Numbered from the stretch's first letter, positions 1 to 9,565 are shown. The stretch: 64,000 bases of DNA from Nitrospirillum pindoramense (GCF_007827955.1 NZ_VITR01000002.1:310001-374000), one strand, 5' to 3'. Program-made: numbers and translations. Notes: generated from the sequence alone by a model not told the origin.

Positions 1-965
1 GCCTGAGCGGCGAGTGGCAGGCGGTGCAGATCATCCGCGCCGACGGCCACCGCGTGGCCGATGTCCGGCCGCTGGTGCGACTCAACGTCTCCGTCGTCGT
101 GGGCGAAGGCGACCGTATGGAGGCCGGCAGCTTCGGCGCCGGTGGTCGCGTCGCCTATGAGCGGTACATGCAGCCGGAAACCTGGCGCCGCCATGTGGAC
201 GAGGCCCTGCGCCAGGCGCTGGTGAACCTGGCGGCCATCCCGGCCCCGGCGGGGGAAATGCCCGTGGTGCTGGGGCCGGGCTGGTGCGGCGTGCTGCTGC
301 ACGAGGCCATCGGCCATGGGCTGGAGGGCGACTTCAACCGCAAGGCCACGTCCGCCTTCTCCTCCCTGATCGGCCAGCGGGTGGCCGCCCCCGGTGTCAC
401 CGTGGTGGACGACGGCACCCTGGAAGGCCGCCGCGGCTCCATCACCGTGGATGACGAGGGGACGCCCAGCCAGTGCAACACCCTGATCGAGGACGGCATC
501 CTGGTCGGCTACATGCAGGATCGCATGAACGCCCGCCTAATGGGGGTTAAGCCCACCGGCAACGGCCGCCGCCAGGGCTTCAGCAGCGTGCCCATGCCGC
601 GCATGACCAACACCATGATGCGCTCCGGCGACCGCACGAAGGAGGAGATCCTGGCCTCGGTGAAGCGCGGGCTGTACGCCGTGAACTTCGGCGGCGGCCA
701 GGTGGACATCGTCTCGGGCAAGTTCGTCTTCTCCGCCTCTGAAGCCTATCTGATCGAGGACGGCAAGATCGGCCCCTCGGTCAAGGGCGCCACGCTGATC
801 GGCAACGGCCCAGACGCCCTGACCAAGGTCACCATGATCGGCGATGACAGCTGCCTGGACGAGGGCATCGGCGTCTGCGGCAAGCAGGGGCAGAGCGTGC
901 CGGTGGGCGTGGGCCAGCCCACCCTGCGAATCGACGGCCTGACCGTCGGCGGTACGGCGGCCTGA
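1..965 (+). CDS. tldD: TldD metalloprotease, C-terminal part (5' end outside window)
   Basis: The reading frame is open from the left edge (first full codon at 3), so about 320 C-terminal residues of a protein of roughly 475 are present. The zinc-protease signature HEAIGH, with a downstream glutamate in GHGLEGDF, is visible. The conserved tail ends in [11 protein letters not shown], typical of the TldD/PmbA family. TldD is the catalytic half of the TldD-TldE protease, which processes unfolded or leader-bearing small peptides such as microcin B17 and the CcdA antitoxin. Its partner pmbA/tldE lies about 15 kb downstream at 15978 rather than next to it. The gene stops 22 bp before the DUF4287 gene. 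Confidence 0.95.
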   Translation, partial: LSGEWQAVQIIRADGHRVADVRPLVRLNVSVVVGEGDRMEAGSFGAGGRVAYERYMQPETWRRHVDEALRQALVNLAAIPAPAGEMPVVLGPGWCGVLLHEAIGHGLEGDFNRKATSAFSSLIGQRVAAPGVTVVDDGTLEGRRGSITVDDEGTPSQCNTLIEDGILVGYMQDRMNARLMGVKPTGNGRRQGFSSVPMPRMTNTMMRSGDRTKEEILASVKRGLYAVNFGGGQVDIVSGKFVFSASEAYLIEDGKIGPSVKGATLIGNGPDALTKVTMIGDDSCLDEGIGVCGKQGQSVPVGVGQPTLRIDGLTVGGTAA

Positions 966-987
966 TCCAGGCAAACGGGAAGCGGCC

Positions 988-1575
988 ATGGGTAAGAGCC
1001 CGGACGAGATGATGGCCGCCATCCTGCGCAACCTGCCGGCCAAGACCGGCCGGGATGCGGATGCGTGGGCGGCGCTGATCAAGGCCGAGGGGCTGGTGGA
1101 ACCCAAGGCCTGCGCCCGCTGGCTGAAAGAAATCCACGGCTTGGGCGGCGCCACCGCCCAGGTGCTGGCGGCCCACACCCTGGGGGGCATTCATGCCCTG
1201 CCCCCGGCCCAACGCCTGGACAAGCTCTATGAAGGGCGGGAAGGCTTGCGCCCCATCGGCGACCGCCTGACCGCCCTGGCCCAAGGCCTGGGCGCGGAGG
1301 TCACCAGCACCGTCCTGTCCACGATGATCTCCTTCAGCGCGGGTCTGAAGTTCGCGGAGGCGAAGCCGGTCGGCAAGGGGCGGATCGACCTGGGCCTGGC
1401 GCTGGGACGCGATCCGGGTCCCATGACCTCCACGCCCCTGATCCCGGTGAAGACGGCGGACGCCAGCGACCGCATCACCTATCGCGTCCCCCTGACCTCG
1501 GTCGACGCCATCACCGGCGACGTGGCCGACTGGCTGTCGCGCGCCCACGCCCGGACACGCGGCTGCGGGCCCTGA
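988..1575 (+). CDS. DUF4287/DUF5655 domain protein
   Basis: A 195-residue cytosolic protein without signal peptide or membrane segment. Residues about 5-65 resemble DUF4287, with the pattern KTGRDADAWAALIKAEGL then a helical segment ending ARWLKEIHGLG. Residues about 85-190 resemble DUF5655. The two domains are often fused in bacteria and their biochemical role is not established. The gene starts 22 bp after tldD on the same strand and may be cotranscribed with it. Product family fairly sure, function unknown. Confidence 0.75.
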   Translation: MGKSPDEMMAAILRNLPAKTGRDADAWAALIKAEGLVEPKACARWLKEIHGLGGATAQVLAAHTLGGIHALPPAQRLDKLYEGREGLRPIGDRLTALAQGLGAEVTSTVLSTMISFSAGLKFAEAKPVGKGRIDLGLALGRDPGPMTSTPLIPVKTADASDRITYRVPLTSVDAITGDVADWLSRAHARTRGCGP

Positions 1576-1661
1576 GGTCGCGCCCCTAAGGACACAACGG
1601 CGACAGCGGGCCCCATCCTCACCCGTGTAAGGGCGACACAGGTGAGCAGGGAGCACCCGCC

Positions 1662-2045
1662 ATGGGCAAGCGTTTGGTTCCGTCGTTTCTGATCATGATC
1701 GCGCTGGCGACGCCCGCCATCGGGGCCACGGCCCAAGACGCGACCTCCCAGGCCCCCGCGACCCCGGACCCTGCCTCCTCGGCCCCAGCGGCCTCTGAGC
1801 CAGCCGCCTCCAACCCAACAAAGGAGCAGGCGGCGCCCCCCTCTCAGACCGCCGCCCCAGCGGATGCAACGGCAACGGCCGCCCCGGAGTCGGCGAACAA
1901 TCCGCCAGCGCAGAAGCCGGTCAAGAAACACTGCCCCACCACGGGCAGCCGGCTGGGGGGCGACTGCCAGGCAGGCGTGCAGGCGGACCCGCGCCAGGTG
2001 CTGGAGAACCGCACCAACCCCTCAGGCATGCTGCCGCCCCATTGA
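1662..2045 (+). CDS. Small exported Ala/Pro-rich protein with C..TGSRL..C motif
   Basis: A 127-residue protein with an N-terminal signal peptide (Lys-Arg then a hydrophobic stretch, likely cleaved after about residue 24). A long low-complexity Ala/Pro/Ser/Thr segment follows (about 25-85). The compact C-terminal part contains CPTTGSRLGGDC, with ADPRQVLENR some six residues later. A GGGAG ribosome site eight bases upstream supports the ATG at 1662. The same Cys motif and following ADP-x-x-x-L-x-NR pattern recur in the lipoprotein at 2223, so the two are probably paralogues. The two cysteines could form a disulphide in the periplasm. Function unknown. Confidence 0.7.
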   Translation: MGKRLVPSFLIMIALATPAIGATAQDATSQAPATPDPASSAPAASEPAASNPTKEQAAPPSQTAAPADATATAAPESANNPPAQKPVKKHCPTTGSRLGGDCQAGVQADPRQVLENRTNPSGMLPPH

Positions 2046-2222
2046 GGTTTTTGCACGCATTCACCCTTTTTGGAGGCGCTGGCCGGCCGGATGCGTGACG
2101 CGCGGAGCTCCCTCAAATGGAGTGCTCGCCTTGCAACGCTTGGGGTTAAGATACGGCTTGCCCACACGACCACAGCGCGCATTATTCCGTTTGTTACCGC
2201 TCACAAAACAAACGGAGGCTTC

Positions 2223-2450
2223 ATGCGTCATCATCCGCTTTTGCTGGCCGCTTTCTCCCTGCCCCTGTTGACCGCGGGCTGCCAGAGTGAGCCCGCCGCT
2301 GACCAGACCGCCAACGCGGCCCCGAAAGCCGCGCAGACACAGTGCGTGAACACGGGCAGCCGGCTGGCCCGCAACTGCAACGATGTCAGCCACGCCGACC
2401 CGAAGGACCTGCTGAACCGTCCGATGACCGGCAAGACCCCCGGCTCCTGA
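2223..2450 (+). CDS. Small lipoprotein with C..TGSRL..C motif
   Basis: A 75-residue predicted lipoprotein. A short hydrophobic leader ends in the lipobox LLTAGC, followed by a brief Ala-rich linker and the core CVNTGSRLARNC and ADPKDLLNR. I chose the ATG at 2223 because AACGGAGG sits just upstream; the open frame continues further 5' without a sensible leader. The core aligns residue for residue with the end of the protein at 1662. The 177 bp between the two genes holds an AT-richer stretch that could be a separate promoter. Function unknown; location probably outer- or inner-membrane periplasmic face. Confidence 0.7.
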   Translation: MRHHPLLLAAFSLPLLTAGCQSEPAADQTANAAPKAAQTQCVNTGSRLARNCNDVSHADPKDLLNRPMTGKTPGS

Positions 2451-2498
2451 GGCCCCTCGCCAGACGCGGCTGAAAAGTGCGCGAAGTTAGGGAGGAAT

Positions 2499-2518
2499 CC
2501 CGGCCCACCCAGGCCGGG
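2499..2518. terminator. Hairpin between convergent lipoprotein gene and gshA
   Basis: CCCGGCC and GGCCGGG arms with a six-base loop lie between the stop of the small lipoprotein gene and the end of gshA. There is no clear T tract on either side, so this is at best a weak bidirectional terminator. Confidence 0.35.
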
Positions 2519-2548
2519 AGTAAGCCAAGGTCCGTCAACGGACCAGCC

Positions 2549-3916
2549 TCAGTAAGCGTACTCGGCGTAAACGCGGTCGATATCGCCGCCCCATTCCCCA
2601 TTGAACTTGTTCAGGAGCTCAGTGGCCGGCGAGACGCCGCTGTCCACGATCTCCTGCAGCGCATCCAGGAAGTGGCTTTCGTTGTCGCCCATGCCCGCCA
2701 TGCGCGCCCGGCCGTCCAGGCCGGCGCGGGAAATGGCGACCGTCTGGCGCGCCAGATCCAGCACCGTGCCACCGCGGAACGGCGTGTCGAGGCCCAGACG
2801 CGGCACGTTGTTGCGCAACTGCGCCCGCTCCTCCTCCGTCCAGTCCTTGATCAGGTCCCAGGCGGCGTCCAGCGCCGTGGTGTCGTACAGCAGGCCCACC
2901 CACAGGGCCGGCAAGGCGCACAGGCGGCGCCACGGTCCACCGTCGGCGCCGCGCATTTCCAGGAAGCGCTTCAGCCGCACCTCCGGGAACAGGGTGGTCA
3001 GGTGGTCCACCCAATCGGTGATCAGCGGCCGCTCACCCGGCAGGGCCGGCAGTTCCCCGCGCAGGAAGGCACGGAAATCCTGGCCCGAGGCGTCGATGTA
3101 CTGGCCATCACGATAGACGAAGTACATGGGCACGCCCAGGGCGTGATCGGCGTAGCGCTCGAAGCCGAAGCCGTCCTCGAACACGAAGGGCAGGTCGCCG
3201 CAGCGGTCGGGATCGGTGTCCGTCCACACATGGCTGCGCAGGCTCTGGAAGCCGTTGGGCTTGCCCTCCTTGAAGGGGCTGTTGGCGAACAGCGCCGTGG
3301 CGATGGGCTGAAGCGCCAGGCTGACCCGGAACTTCTTCACCATGTCGGCTTCGGAGCTGAAGTCCAGGTTGACCTGCACGGTGGACGTGCGGGTCATCAT
3401 GTCCAGGCCCATGGTGCCCTTCTTGGGCATGTAGTCGCGCATGATGCGGTAGCGGCCCTTGGGCATCCAGGGGATGTCCTCCCGCGCCCACTTCGGGTTG
3501 AAGCCCAAGCCGATCATGCCGATGCCCAGGTCCGCGCCGATGGCCCGCACCTGGGCCAGATGCTCCGACACCTCGCCACAGGTCTGGTGGATGGTGCTGA
3601 GCGGCGCGCCCGACAGCTCGAACTGGCCGCCCGGCTCCAGCGTGATGCTGGCCTGTCCCCTGGTCAGGGCGATGATGTTGTCGCCCTCCTTCACCGGGGT
3701 CCAGTCATACCGCGACGCCATCTCGGTCAGGATGCGGCCGATGCCCTGCTCCCCCTCATAGGGTAGCGGGCGGTTGTCGCCCAGGCGGAAGGCGAACTTT
3801 TCATGCTCGGTGCCGATGCGCCAGGCATCCGCCGGCTTGCAGCCCTGTTCCAGGTATTCGACCAACTCGCGGCGGTCGGTGACGGGGGTACCCGGGCTCT
3901 TCGGCGGCGCAGACAT
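2549..3916 (-). CDS. gshA: Glutamate-cysteine ligase, plant/alphaproteobacterial type
   Basis: A 455-residue enzyme catalysing ATP-dependent joining of glutamate and cysteine, the first step of glutathione synthesis, in the cytosol. It is of the class found in plants and alphaproteobacteria, unrelated in sequence to E. coli GshA. Diagnostic stretches are GTEHEKFAF near residue 37, [15 protein letters not shown] near 91-105, GFNPKW, and [20 protein letters not shown]. Length matches the family (about 450). Start at the ATG 3916 gives [18 protein letters not shown]. It runs in the same direction as rsmE, 116 bp downstream of it. Confidence 0.95.
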   Translation of the reverse strand: MSAPPKSPGTPVTDRRELVEYLEQGCKPADAWRIGTEHEKFAFRLGDNRPLPYEGEQGIGRILTEMASRYDWTPVKEGDNIIALTRGQASITLEPGGQFELSGAPLSTIHQTCGEVSEHLAQVRAIGADLGIGMIGLGFNPKWAREDIPWMPKGRYRIMRDYMPKKGTMGLDMMTRTSTVQVNLDFSSEADMVKKFRVSLALQPIATALFANSPFKEGKPNGFQSLRSHVWTDTDPDRCGDLPFVFEDGFGFERYADHALGVPMYFVYRDGQYIDASGQDFRAFLRGELPALPGERPLITDWVDHLTTLFPEVRLKRFLEMRGADGGPWRRLCALPALWVGLLYDTTALDAAWDLIKDWTEEERAQLRNNVPRLGLDTPFRGGTVLDLARQTVAISRAGLDGRARMAGMGDNESHFLDALQEIVDSGVSPATELLNKFNGEWGGDIDRVYAEYAY

Positions 3917-4032
3917 CTGGTCGGTCCTTCTTCACAAGGCTTGGGTTCACAAGGCACGGGCTAGGGGCACAAGGCGGAACGGCGGGGGTGATGATGGCGG
4001 CGCCACCGCCGAACCATATCGCCGAACCATAC

Positions 4033-4824
4033 TCAGCGGAACGGCGGGCGCGCGTCCTGCCCCGGGGCGGATGTCCAGTCGCCGGCCAGCGCCTGCCAAA
4101 GGGCAAGCACGACGAAGGCGGCCGTGTCCGCCCGCAGAATGCGGGGACCCAGTCCTACCGGGACAACAAAAGGTGTTTTGGCGAGCCGGTCAAGCTCACC
4201 GGGATGGAGGCCCCCCTCCGGTCCCACAAGGAACGCCGCCTTGCCCCCTGCCGCAGTAGCCGCCGTCACAGCCGCGGCCAGGGGCTGGGCCGCCCCCGTT
4301 TCCGCCGCCACGAACAGCGGACGGTCCCGGGTGGCGGGATTGTCGGGCCAGGCGTCCAGCACGTCGTCCAGATCGGCCAGCGGATCGACCACCGGCACGG
4401 ACAGGCGCTCACACTGTTCCGCCGCCTCCACCGCGTTGGCGCGCAGCCGGTCCAGGTTGACGCGGGGCACGTCGCCCCGGCGGGTCAACACCGGGCACAG
4501 GCGGGCGACGCCCAGCTCCGTGGCCTTTTCCACCACATATTCCGTGCGCCCGCCCTTCAGCGGCGCGAACAGCAGCCACACGTCCGGGCACGGCGCCGGC
4601 GGGCGCGTCCGCTCCAGCACGGCGACGGTGCCGCCGGACTTGGTGAGGGTGGCGATTTCCGCCAGCCATTCCCCGCCCGCCTCGTTGAAGACCAGCAGCC
4701 GGTCCCCCGGCGCCTGGCGCAGCACACCCCGCAGGTAGTGCGCCTGGTCGCCCGACAGCCCGGCCGCCTGGCCAGCCGCCAGGGGCGTGTCGAGATGCAG
4801 GCGGGTGCGGGGACGATCAGCCAT
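4033..4824 (-). CDS. rsmE: 16S rRNA (uracil-1498-N3)-methyltransferase
   Basis: A 263-residue SPOUT-class methyltransferase that modifies U1498 of 16S rRNA in the 30S subunit. The N-terminal PUA-like part (about 1-75) includes GDQAHYLRGVLRQAPGD. The C-terminal trefoil-knot SAM site is marked by LVGPEGGLHPGE and VGLGPRILRADTA. I start at the ATG 4824; a TTG nine bases further upstream is an alternative. It is likely cotranscribed with gshA. Its start is 193 bp from the divergent ubiA. Confidence 0.93.
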   Translation of the reverse strand: MADRPRTRLHLDTPLAAGQAAGLSGDQAHYLRGVLRQAPGDRLLVFNEAGGEWLAEIATLTKSGGTVAVLERTRPPAPCPDVWLLFAPLKGGRTEYVVEKATELGVARLCPVLTRRGDVPRVNLDRLRANAVEAAEQCERLSVPVVDPLADLDDVLDAWPDNPATRDRPLFVAAETGAAQPLAAAVTAATAAGGKAAFLVGPEGGLHPGELDRLAKTPFVVPVGLGPRILRADTAAFVVLALWQALAGDWTSAPGQDARPPFR

Positions 4825-5017
4825 GGGTGTCAATCGCGGGAATGGAGAAAGTAGACGGAACGAGTACGGACTAGATGCGGAACATTCGTCCTTTTGTCCA
4901 TTCTACCATTTAACACTCAAGCATTTTTCATGGGTCTGCCCAGCCGCCGGACAGGTGACCGGCCCGCCGGTTCCCGCTAAGGTCCCGCCGACCGACCCGA
5001 AGCCGAGGCCCCACGCC

Positions 5018-5959
5018 ATGCCCAGCGAGACCAGCGAAACCCTAGGCGCCGGCCATACCGACATCCGGCGGGGCAATTGGGTGGACCGATACCTGCCGGC
5101 CCCGGCGCGGCCCTATGCGCGCCTGGCGCGGCTGGACCGGCCCATCGGCACCTGGCTGCTGCTGCTGCCCAGCTGGTGGTCCATCGCGCTGGCCGTCCAG
5201 CCGGGGCACGCGCCGGACCTGGGACTGATGGTTCTGTTCGCCATCGGCGCCGTGGTCATGCGCGGGGCCGGCTGCACCATCAACGATATCCTGGACCGGA
5301 AGTTCGACGCGCTGGTGGAACGCACCCGCGTGCGGCCCATCCCCAGCGGCGCCGTCAGCGTGCCCCAGGCCATCGCCTTCCTGATCGCCCAATGCCTGGT
5401 GGGCCTGGGCGTTCTGGTACAGATGAACGGCGCCACCATCGCGCTGGGCGCGGCCTCCCTGGTCCTTGTGGCGGCCTATCCCCTGATGAAGCGCATCACC
5501 TGGTGGCCTCAGGCCTTCCTGGGCCTGACCTTCAACTGGGGGGCGCTGCTGGGCTGGATGGCGGTGCGGGTGGACCTCGCCTGGCCGCCGGTCCTGCTCT
5601 ACGCCGGCGGCATCCTGTGGACCCTGGGCTATGACACCATCTACGCCCACCAGGACCGGGAGGACGATGTGAAGGTGGGCGTGAAGTCCACCGCGCTGCG
5701 CCTGGGGGCGGCGTCCAAGCGCTGGATCCTGGGCTTCTACGCCGGCGCCACGGCGCTGTGGGTGGCGGCAGTGGCCGCCGCCGGCATCCACCCCCTGGCC
5801 TATCTGGGCGTGGGCGCCACCGGCGCCCTGCTGCTGCGCCAGGCCTGGCAGTGGCGGCCCGACGATCCCGCCGACAGCCTGGCCGCCTTCAAGGCCGCGC
5901 GCATCGCCGGCTGGGTGCTGCTGGGCAGCATCATCCTGGGCATGGCGGGCGCGTCTTGA
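5018..5959 (+). CDS. ubiA: 4-hydroxybenzoate polyprenyltransferase
   Basis: A 313-residue integral membrane prenyltransferase that attaches the polyprenyl tail to 4-hydroxybenzoate in ubiquinone synthesis. The two Mg-diphosphate aspartate motifs are clear: NDILDRKFDALVERTRVRP and DTIYAHQDREDD. About eight hydrophobic segments are visible. The ATG at 5018 gives MPSETSETLGAG and a normal family length. Upstream (4825-5017) is an AT-rich stretch that probably holds divergent promoters for ubiA and rsmE. The stop overlaps the start of the methyltransferase gene, and ubiD follows, so this is a small quinone gene cluster. Confidence 0.95.
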   Translation: MPSETSETLGAGHTDIRRGNWVDRYLPAPARPYARLARLDRPIGTWLLLLPSWWSIALAVQPGHAPDLGLMVLFAIGAVVMRGAGCTINDILDRKFDALVERTRVRPIPSGAVSVPQAIAFLIAQCLVGLGVLVQMNGATIALGAASLVLVAAYPLMKRITWWPQAFLGLTFNWGALLGWMAVRVDLAWPPVLLYAGGILWTLGYDTIYAHQDREDDVKVGVKSTALRLGAASKRWILGFYAGATALWVAAVAAAGIHPLAYLGVGATGALLLRQAWQWRPDDPADSLAAFKAARIAGWVLLGSIILGMAGAS

Positions 5960-6615
5960 ACGGCGGCCCGGTGGACCGTCCCGCCTTCATCCGCGCCAAC
6001 ACGGCGCCCGAGGCCCCGGCCCTGGTGCCGGAGCTGACCCTGCTGACCGCGACCGAGATCACGCCCCTGTGGCTGGCGACGGAGGAGACGCTGGCCGCCA
6101 AGGACCTACCGCCGCCCTTCTGGGCCTTCCCCTGGGCCGGCGGCCAGGCGGTGGCCCGTCACGTGCTTGACCATCCGGAACTGGTGCGCGGCCGCCGCGT
6201 CCTGGACTTCGCCGCCGGGTCCGGCTTGATCGCCATCGCGGCGGCCAAGGCCGGCGCCGCCAGTGTCACCGCCGTCGAGATCGACGCCTACGCCATCGCC
6301 GCCATCGCGCTGAACGCCCAGTTGAACGGCGTGTCCGTGACGGCGGAGGAGCGCGACGTGGTGGGCCAGCCCCTGGCGGACATCGACGTGGTGCTGGTGG
6401 GCGACGTCTGTTACGAGAAGCCGATGGCCGAGCGGGTCATGGCCTGGCTGCGCGCCCTGGCCGGCGATGGCCTGGTGATCCTGATGGGGGATCCCGGCCG
6501 TACATACCTGCCGAAGGACGGCCTGGTCCCCCTGGCGACCTATCGCGTGCCCACGACGCTGGAGCTGGAGGACCGCACCCACCGCGACAGCGTCGTCTGG
6601 CGGGTGGAGGCTTGA
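5956..6615 (+). CDS. Class I SAM methyltransferase, EtfB lysine methyltransferase-like
   Basis: A protein of about 219 residues with the SAM-binding motif VLDFAAGSGLIAIAAAKAGA and the acidic strand VTAVEID. The segment PPPFWAFPWAGGQAVARHVLD resembles the ETF-beta lysine methyltransferase / nicotinamide N-methyltransferase-like family, whose alphaproteobacterial members methylate electron-transfer flavoprotein beta. The frame has no early ATG. I place the start at the TTG 5956 overlapping the ubiA stop; a GTG at 5971 is also possible. It lies between ubiA and ubiD and is translationally coupled to ubiA. Substrate assignment is inference. Confidence 0.75.
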   Translation: MNGGPVDRPAFIRANTAPEAPALVPELTLLTATEITPLWLATEETLAAKDLPPPFWAFPWAGGQAVARHVLDHPELVRGRRVLDFAAGSGLIAIAAAKAGAASVTAVEIDAYAIAAIALNAQLNGVSVTAEERDVVGQPLADIDVVLVGDVCYEKPMAERVMAWLRALAGDGLVILMGDPGRTYLPKDGLVPLATYRVPTTLELEDRTHRDSVVWRVEA

Positions 6616-6673
6616 CCTGGCGGGGCCGCATCCGCTCCCTTAACCCCTGTTTCCCTACCCTGGACGTTTCCCC

Positions 6674-8203
6674 ATGCCCTACGCCTCCCTGCGTGAGTTC
6701 ATCGACCGGCTGGAACAGTCGGGCCGCCTGGTGCGGGTCAAGACCCCGGTGTCCACCGTGCTGGAGATGACCGAAATCCAGACCCGGCTGCTGGCCGAGG
6801 GCGGCCCCGCCGTGATCTTCGAGAACGTGACCAAGGCGGACGGCACCCGGTCGGAGATGCCGGTGCTGATCAACCTGTTCGGCACGGTGGAGCGGGTGGC
6901 CTGGGGCATGGACCGCGAGCCGCACGAGCTGCGCGAGGTGGGGGAGACGCTGGCCTTCCTGAAGCAGCCGGAACCGCCGCGCGGCCTGCGCGACGCGTGG
7001 GAGATGCTGCCCCTGGTCAAGACGGTCATGGCGATGCGCCCGCGCACGGTGGGCAGCGCCCCGTGCCAGGAGGTGGTGCTGACCGGCGACCAGATCGACC
7101 TGGGCCGCCTGCCCATCCAGAGCTGCTGGCCCGGTGAGCCCGGCCCCCTGATCACCTGGCCCCTGGTGGTGACCCAGGGCCCCACCGCCAACGACCGGGA
7201 CGGCATGGCGGAAGACCGCTTCAACCTGGGCATCTACCGCATGCAGGTGCTGGGGCGCGACCGCACCATCATGCGCTGGCTGAAGCACCGTGGCGGGGCG
7301 CAGCACCATCACCGCTGGAAGGCCGCCGGCAAGCGGGAGCCGCTGCCCGCCGCCGTGGTGCTGGGCGCCGACCCCGGCACCATCCTGGCCGCCGTGACCC
7401 CGGTGCCCGAGACACTGTCGGAATACCAGTTCGCCGGCATGCTGCGCGGCAAGAAGGTCGACCTGGTGGACTGCAAGACCGTGCCCCTGAAGGTGCCGGC
7501 CCAGGCCGAGATCATCCTGGAAGGCTATGTCTCGCTGGACGAATACGCCGACGAGGGCCCCTACGGCGACCACACCGGCTATTACAATTCGGTGGAGAAG
7601 TTCCCCGTCTTCCAGGTCACGGCCATCACCATGCGCCGCGACCCCATCTATCTCTCCACCTTCACCGGCCGGCCGCCGGACGAGCCCTCGGTCCTGGGGG
7701 AGTCCCTGAACGAGGTCTTCATCCCCCTGCTGCGCCAGCAGTTCCCGGAGATCATCGATTTCTGGCTGCCGCCGGAGGGGTGTTCCTACCGCATCGCCGT
7801 GGTGTCCATGCGCAAGGCTTATCCAGGCCACGCCAAGCGGGTGATGATGGGCGTTTGGTCCTTCCTGCGGCAGTTCATGTACACCAAGTGGGTGATCGTC
7901 GTGGACGACGACATCAACGCCCGCGACTGGAAGGACGTGATGTGGGCGGTATCCACCCGCATGGACCCGGCCCGCGACATCACCGTCATCGAGGGCACGC
8001 CCATCGACTATCTGGACTTCGCCAGCCCCGAGTCCGGGTTGGGCGGCAAGGTCGGCCTCGACGCCACCAACAAGCTGCCCCCCGAAACCCACCGCGAATG
8101 GGGCGAGAAGATCGCCATGGACGCCAAGACGGTGGAGGAGGTCAGCCGCAAATGGGCCAGCTACGGCCTGCCGGGCAGTGGCAAGCCGATCTGGCGGAAG
8201 TGA
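6674..8203 (+). CDS. ubiD: UbiD family decarboxylase (3-octaprenyl-4-hydroxybenzoate carboxy-lyase)
   Basis: A 509-residue prenylated-FMN-dependent decarboxylase removing the carboxyl group from the prenylated hydroxybenzoate ring. It starts [19 protein letters not shown] and contains the catalytic-region segments [12 protein letters not shown] and [14 protein letters not shown]. Length fits UbiD (about 490-510). Proximity to ubiA supports a ubiquinone role rather than an aromatic-degradation role. The flavin prenyltransferase ubiX is not in the window. Confidence 0.95.
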   Translation: MPYASLREFIDRLEQSGRLVRVKTPVSTVLEMTEIQTRLLAEGGPAVIFENVTKADGTRSEMPVLINLFGTVERVAWGMDREPHELREVGETLAFLKQPEPPRGLRDAWEMLPLVKTVMAMRPRTVGSAPCQEVVLTGDQIDLGRLPIQSCWPGEPGPLITWPLVVTQGPTANDRDGMAEDRFNLGIYRMQVLGRDRTIMRWLKHRGGAQHHHRWKAAGKREPLPAAVVLGADPGTILAAVTPVPETLSEYQFAGMLRGKKVDLVDCKTVPLKVPAQAEIILEGYVSLDEYADEGPYGDHTGYYNSVEKFPVFQVTAITMRRDPIYLSTFTGRPPDEPSVLGESLNEVFIPLLRQQFPEIIDFWLPPEGCSYRIAVVSMRKAYPGHAKRVMMGVWSFLRQFMYTKWVIVVDDDINARDWKDVMWAVSTRMDPARDITVIEGTPIDYLDFASPESGLGGKVGLDATNKLPPETHREWGEKIAMDAKTVEEVSRKWASYGLPGSGKPIWRK

Positions 8204-8247
8204 GGCTTGCTCTGGCGTGGCGGCCGCACGTCGCATATGCTGTGGGC

Positions 8248-8487
8248 ATGGCTGAAACCGTCATCCGTACGACCGTCGACAAGCTGTCGGACGAACTTGC
8301 GCCCTTCGCCGGCAACCGCCGCGTCGAAGTAAGGGTCATTGACGCCACGGAAGAGGAAGCGGAAGCCCATGTCCGGGCGCTGTTGATCGACCGAATGAAC
8401 GATGATCAGCCCGGCGTTCCGGCTGAAACCGTCTTCAGCGACGCGCGGGCTCGGGTTCTGGCAAAAATGAAAGCCCAAAATCGTTAA
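8248..8487 (+). CDS. Type II antitoxin, ParD/RelB-like
   Basis: A 79-residue protein encoded three bases upstream of a ParE/RelE toxin gene. The C-terminal half (VPAETVFSDARARVLAKMKAQ) has the Pro-Ala-Glu then Ala-Arg pattern common in antitoxins of this type, where the tail wraps around the toxin. The N-terminal part would be the DNA-binding or dimerisation region, but no clear ribbon-helix-helix is evident. The ATG at 8248 has no strong ribosome site. Expected to repress its own operon. Confidence 0.7.
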   Translation: MAETVIRTTVDKLSDELAPFAGNRRVEVRVIDATEEEAEAHVRALLIDRMNDDQPGVPAETVFSDARARVLAKMKAQNR

Positions 8488-8490
8488 TCG

Positions 8491-8793
8491 ATGCGGCGCG
8501 TCATTTTTCATCCGCGCGCCCGGCGCGACTTCGATGAAATAGTCGACTTCATTTCCGAAGACAATCCCGCCCAAGCCTTATCTTTCATCGATGATCTGGA
8601 AGATGCGTGTAGAAGACGGGCTCAGTTCCCGAAAGCCGGCAAACGATGTGATCACATCGCCCCTGGCCTTCTTCGCTTCCCCTATAAAAACTACGTCATC
8701 TACTATCGCACGAAGACAAACGGGATTATCGAGATCATCCATGTTCTTCACAGCGCTCGTGGCCACGAAAGCATCATGCGGAATGAGGGCTAG
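8491..8793 (+). CDS. parE: Type II toxin, RelE/ParE family
   Basis: A 100-residue protein with the ParE/RelE fold pattern: HPRARRDFDEIVDFISEDNP at the N-terminus, then RRAQFPKAGKRCDHIAPGLLRFPYKNYVIYYR and IIEIIHVLHSARG at the C-terminus. This C-terminal Arg-rich strand is typical of ParE, which poisons DNA gyrase, but family members also include mRNA interferases, so the target is not certain. The gene begins three bases after the antitoxin stop. Its stop overlaps the cutC stop by four bases in convergent orientation, sharing a CTAG. Confidence 0.82.
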   Translation: MRRVIFHPRARRDFDEIVDFISEDNPAQALSFIDDLEDACRRRAQFPKAGKRCDHIAPGLLRFPYKNYVIYYRTKTNGIIEIIHVLHSARGHESIMRNEG

Positions 8794-9548
8794 GGCCACT
8801 GATCCGCTTCGATATCCCGGATCGCCGCCGCCAGCCACATGACCGTGGCCGCGTCCGTCTCGCGGGCACCGGGCTGGACGAAGCCGAAGTGCAGCAGATG
8901 CTCATCCACCACCGCCGGGGCCATGCCGCAGGAGGCATGGACCTCGGTCACGCCGGTCTGGCGGATGAGGTCCACGGCGTTGTCGGCGTTCACGCCGCTG
9001 CCGGCCATGATGCTGATGCGGCCCTGGGCGTGTTCCACCAGGTCGGCGATGGTCTCAACCCCCTCGACCGCCGAGCGGGCGCCGCCGGAAGTGAGCACCC
9101 GCTCGAACCCCAGCTCGATGGCGATGTCCAGCGCCTCGATGGGGTCGGGGGTCAGGTCGATGGCGCGGTGCAGGGTCAGGCCCAGGCCGCCGGCCCGGTC
9201 CACCAGGATGGACAGCGCCGCCGCGTCCAGTTCGCCGTTGGGCAGGCTGGCGCCCAGCACCACGCCCGGCAGGCCCAGGGCCCGCGCCGTATCTATGTCG
9301 TCGCCCATGACGTCCAGGTCGGACGGGCCATAGACGAAGTCGCCGGGCCGGGGGCGGATCATGGCGTAGGCGGGCTTGCCGCAGGCCGCCGCCAGGGCCA
9401 TCAGCCCGCGGGACGGGGTCAGGCCGCCCACCACCAGCGCGGCGCACAGTTCCAGCCGGTCGGCCCCGCCCTTGACGGCGGCGGCCACCCCGGCCGGGCT
9501 GTCCACGCACACTTCCAGCCGCACGCGATTCGTCTCCACCCGCGTCAT
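8790..9548 (-). CDS. cutC: CutC family protein
   Basis: A 252-residue TIM-barrel protein of the CutC family, historically linked to copper homeostasis but of uncertain biochemical role. Conserved features are RLEVCVDSP near the start, GGADRLELCAALVVGGLTPS, GVVLGASLPNGELD, TLHRAIDLTPDP, RVLTSGGARSAVEG, IMAGSGVNADN and VTEVHASC. The ATG at 9548 gives MTRVETNRVRLE. It lies 17 bp after the ROK kinase gene on the same strand, so the two are probably one transcript. That context suggests a role in sugar or amino-sugar metabolism rather than metal handling; this is inference. Confidence 0.9.
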   Translation of the reverse strand: MTRVETNRVRLEVCVDSPAGVAAAVKGGADRLELCAALVVGGLTPSRGLMALAAACGKPAYAMIRPRPGDFVYGPSDLDVMGDDIDTARALGLPGVVLGASLPNGELDAAALSILVDRAGGLGLTLHRAIDLTPDPIEALDIAIELGFERVLTSGGARSAVEGVETIADLVEHAQGRISIMAGSGVNADNAVDLIRQTGVTEVHASCGMAPAVVDEHLLHFGFVQPGARETDAATVMWLAAAIRDIEADQWP

Positions 9549-9565
9549 CCCCGCATTCCCCTTCT

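Noticed and set aside
2070-2450. Longer start for the small lipoprotein
   Set aside because: The upstream residues are not leader-like, while the ATG at 2223 has a good ribosome site and gives a proper lipobox.
2477-3766. Long open frame opposite gshA, and many similar long frames opposite priA, sucA, lpdA, sdhA and the YfhO genes
   Set aside because: They are mirror frames of strongly coding GC-rich genes, are rich in His, Gln, Gly and Arg, lack ribosome sites and match no family I know.
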